Shown piece after piece: positions 62,070 to 64,000 of a DNA stretch of 64,000 nt (the stretch's first letter is position 1; each line of letters opens with the position of its first letter). The stretch covers positions 5,001 through 69,000 of the forward strand of contig JARHZA010000002.1 in NCBI GenBank assembly GCA_029258375.1, written 5' to 3'. The DNA comes from Eubacterium sp. Lineage in GTDB: Bacteria; Bacillota; Clostridia; Oscillospirales; Acutalibacteraceae. The notes under the pieces are model-generated. The model ran no database searches, was not told the DNA's origin, and was given only the letters and a program-made list of their open reading frames with translations. Made by a program: the position numbers and the translations under genes.

Positions 62070-62558
62070 ATGGCAGGAAAAACTACTGTTGATAAAGTTA
62101 TTGAAATAATTAAGCCTTTTGTTGATGAATTGTCCCTTGAACTTTGGGATGTAATTTTTAAAAAAGAGGGTACTGATTGGTATTTAAGAATATTTATTGA
62201 TAAGGAAGGCGGAGTATCTGTTGATGATTGCGTTAACCTTACACACAAAATAACAAAACCACTTGATGAGGCAGACCCTATTTCTCAAAGTTATATGCTT
62301 GAAGTATCATCACCTGGTATTGAACGTGAACTTAAAAATGATGAGCATTTTAATAAGTATGTTGGTTACCCAGTTATGATGAGAACAATTCGCCCTATTG
62401 ATAATGTAAGGGATTTCAACGGCATTATGACTGAGTATAAAGATGGTATGATTACCGTTAAACTTAAAGATGAAAAGGAAGTTACTGTAAATAAAAAAGA
62501 AACTTCTTTCGTTAAGCTTGACGATTTTGATATAAATGATTTTAACAAAGAAATTTAA
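62070..62558 (+). CDS. rimP: Ribosome maturation factor RimP
   Basis: A 162-residue 30S-assembly factor with the usual two domains: an N-terminal alpha/beta part (LSLELWDVIFKKEGTDWYLR, GGVSVDDCVNLTHKI) and a C-terminal Sm-like barrel. The SYMLEVSSPGIERELK motif is diagnostic. First gene of the operon with nusA, ylxR and ylxQ, as in Bacillus. GGAGG ribosome site. Confidence 0.96.
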   Translation: MAGKTTVDKVIEIIKPFVDELSLELWDVIFKKEGTDWYLRIFIDKEGGVSVDDCVNLTHKITKPLDEADPISQSYMLEVSSPGIERELKNDEHFNKYVGYPVMMRTIRPIDNVRDFNGIMTEYKDGMITVKLKDEKEVTVNKKETSFVKLDDFDINDFNKEI

Positions 62559-62578
62559 GTAGGAAGGTTGATAGGAAA

Positions 62579-63640
62579 ATGAGTAAAGAATTTTTTGAAG
62601 CTGTAAAAATGCTTGAAGAAGAAAAAGGAATTTCAGCGGAATATCTTTATGAAAAGATTTCAAGTGCAATTATTGTTGCTGCAAAACACGATTACAATGG
62701 CAAGGACGTTATACACTGCGATATAGATCCTGAAAAAGAAAGAATCAAAGTTTATGTTCGCAAGAACGTAGTTGATGAAGTTTATGATGAAGATGAAGAG
62801 ATTTCACTTGAAGATGCTCTTAGAATTCGTAAAACTGCAAAAATCGGTGGTACTATCGATATTCCTCTTAAAACAAAGGACTTTGGCAGAATAGTTGCTC
62901 AAACTGCTAAACACGTTATTCGTCAAGGCATTCGTGAGGCTGAAAGAGGCAAGCAACTTGCAGAATTCCAAAGCAAAAATCAAGAACTTGTTACTGCAAA
63001 AATCAATCGTATTGATCCAATTACAGGCAATGCAACTCTTGAAATAGGCAAAACAATTGCTATTCTTCCAAAAACAGAACAAGTTCCTGGCGAAGTTCTT
63101 ACAGAAGGCGAATCAATCAAAATCTTTGTTGTTGATGTTAAAGACAGCGGCAAAGGCCCTAAGATTATGATTTCTCGTACTCATCCAAATCTTGTTAGAA
63201 GATTATTTGAAACAGAAGTTCCAGAAATTTTTGATGGAACAATCGAAATTAAATCAGTTTCTCGTGAAGCAGGCTCAAGAACAAAGATTGCTGTTTATAG
63301 TAAAGATGAAGACGTTGATGCAGTTGGTGCTTGTATTGGTCCAAGAGGTCAACGTGTTTCTAATATTGTTGAAGCCCTTGGCGGAGAAAAAATTGATATT
63401 GTAAATTACAGCGAAAACAGTGCTGATTTCGTTTCTGCAGCTCTTGCACCATCTGATGTTTGCAGTGTTGAAATTCTTGATGAAGAAACAAAGTCTTGCC
63501 GTGCAACAGTTCCAGATGACCAGTTAAGCCTTGCAATCGGCAACAAAGGTCAAAACGTTAGACTTGCTGCAAAACTTACAGGTTGGAAAATTGACATTAA
63601 ACCTGAATCAGGTTTTTATGAAGGTGCAGACGCAGAATAA
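62579..63640 (+). CDS. nusA: Transcription termination/antitermination factor NusA
   Basis: A 353-residue factor binding RNA polymerase and nascent RNA. Order of domains: N-terminal RNAP-binding part (about 1-120), S1 domain (about 130-200, AKINRIDPITGNATLEIG) and two KH domains (about 205-345, VGACIGPRGQRVSNIV and LAIGNKGQNVRLAAKLTGWKIDI). It lacks the C-terminal repeats of E. coli NusA, as is normal in Firmicutes. Second gene of the operon. Confidence 0.97.
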   Translation: MSKEFFEAVKMLEEEKGISAEYLYEKISSAIIVAAKHDYNGKDVIHCDIDPEKERIKVYVRKNVVDEVYDEDEEISLEDALRIRKTAKIGGTIDIPLKTKDFGRIVAQTAKHVIRQGIREAERGKQLAEFQSKNQELVTAKINRIDPITGNATLEIGKTIAILPKTEQVPGEVLTEGESIKIFVVDVKDSGKGPKIMISRTHPNLVRRLFETEVPEIFDGTIEIKSVSREAGSRTKIAVYSKDEDVDAVGACIGPRGQRVSNIVEALGGEKIDIVNYSENSADFVSAALAPSDVCSVEILDEETKSCRATVPDDQLSLAIGNKGQNVRLAAKLTGWKIDIKPESGFYEGADAE

Positions 63641-63661
63641 TATATATTTGAGGATGATAAT

Positions 63662-63928
63662 ATGAAAGTAAAGCGTGAAGTTAAAAGAATGTGCACAGGA
63701 TGCGGAGAAATGTTTGATAAACGCACTCTTGTAAGAGTCGTTAAAAGCCCAGAAGGTGAAGTTAGCCTTGATTTAACTGGCAAAAAAAACGGCAGAGGCG
63801 CTTATGTTTGTAAAAATCCCGAATGTTTAAAAAAAGCAAGAAAGAAAAGAGCTTTTGAACGTGCATTTTCTATGAAGATAGAAGACGAAATTTATGATAG
63901 AATGGAAGAAGAAATTGTAAATGGATAA
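63662..63928 (+). CDS. ylxR: YlxR family RNA-binding protein (RnpM)
   Basis: An 88-residue protein starting with basic KREVKRMCTGCGEMFDKRTL, then GRGAYVC..PECLKKARK. YlxR (RnpM) binds RNA and modulates RNase P. Its place between nusA and ylxQ is the standard order. ylxQ overlaps its end by eight bases. Confidence 0.94.
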   Translation: MKVKREVKRMCTGCGEMFDKRTLVRVVKSPEGEVSLDLTGKKNGRGAYVCKNPECLKKARKKRAFERAFSMKIEDEIYDRMEEEIVNG

Positions 63929-64000
63929 AAATAAAGTTCTTTCAATGCTTGGGCTTGCAAGACGTGCAGGAAAACTCTCTATGGGTCACGATATGGCTTT
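63921..64000 (+). CDS. ylxQ: YlxQ ribosomal L7Ae-like protein (5' part only)
   Basis: The frame begins ATG at 63921, overlapping the end of ylxR, and reads MDKNKVLSMLGLARRAGKLS before the window ends. The LGLARRAGKLSMGHD start is characteristic of YlxQ, an L7Ae/L30e-fold RNA-binding protein. The rest lies outside the window. Confidence 0.88.
   Translation, partial: MDKNKVLSMLGLARRAGKLSMGHDMA

Overview
The window is a low-GC, A/T-rich chromosomal segment of an anaerobic Gram-positive bacterium, most likely an uncultured Clostridia member (Ruminococcaceae/Oscillospiraceae-like). The evidence is Firmicutes-type gene order (miaB-ylbF/ymcA-mutS-mutL-miaA; yggS-sepF-divIVA-ileS; rimP-nusA-ylxR-ylxQ), an FtsEX system with M23 hydrolases, a DUF4830 protein, strong Shine-Dalgarno sequences and frequent TTG/GTG starts. 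The exact genus is inference. No transposase, integrase, CRISPR array or phage gene was seen, so most of the window is core chromosome.

Layout. 1-1455: the 3' end of a 23S rRNA, tRNA-Lys, tRNA-Glu, 5S and tRNA-Asn, followed by a second 5S/tRNA-Asn copy with its own probable promoter. 1456-3604: a gene-poor, decaying patch with a broken SRPBCC gene and a frameshifted XRE-type regulator. 3601-16841: mostly single genes and pairs: lipase, DUF2804 protein, a two-component system, an acyltransferase, gapA, a Nudix hydrolase, SPFH/NfeD membrane proteins, a MerR/acetyltransferase divergon and galM. 16954-22954: an envelope cluster (two-FHA-domain protein, RodA, PBP) followed by hflX, a DUF4830 protein and an RsuA-type pseudouridine synthase. 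23175-30645: a CdaR-like regulator, then ftsE-ftsX with three consecutive paralogous coiled-coil M23 peptidases. 30648-37082: queH, rarA, nth, aroK, guaB, and a tandem of a catalytically degenerate and an intact GDPD membrane protein. 37244-41120: a MATE exporter, a Cys-rich conserved protein and malQ. 41415-55588: a ten-gene unit running from miaB to ileS, joining tRNA modification, mismatch repair, cell division and translation. 55718-61774: lspA, an RluD-type synthase, nfo, an XRE membrane regulator, a YdcF-like protein, a second MATE exporter and a CpsB-like phosphatase. 62070-64000: rimP, nusA, ylxR and the start of ylxQ.

Working together. Several genes serve envelope growth and division: FHA/RodA/PBP for synthesis, FtsEX plus M23 enzymes for controlled cleavage, and SepF/DivIVA for placement. 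Another set maintains tRNA and ribosomes: MiaA, MiaB, QueH, RsuA, RluD, HflX, RimP, NusA. Regulatory sites that can be read directly include a classic 19-bp-spacer MerR promoter pointing at the acetyltransferase, a LacI-type operator near malQ, and a terminator hairpin whose 3' arm contains the ribosome-binding site of the Cys-rich gene.

I did not find an unmistakable new defence or mobile system. The most unusual signals are the triple M23 array beside FtsEX, the dead/live GDPD pair, the Cys-rich protein with its attenuator-like leader, and the decaying regulator/SRPBCC locus.
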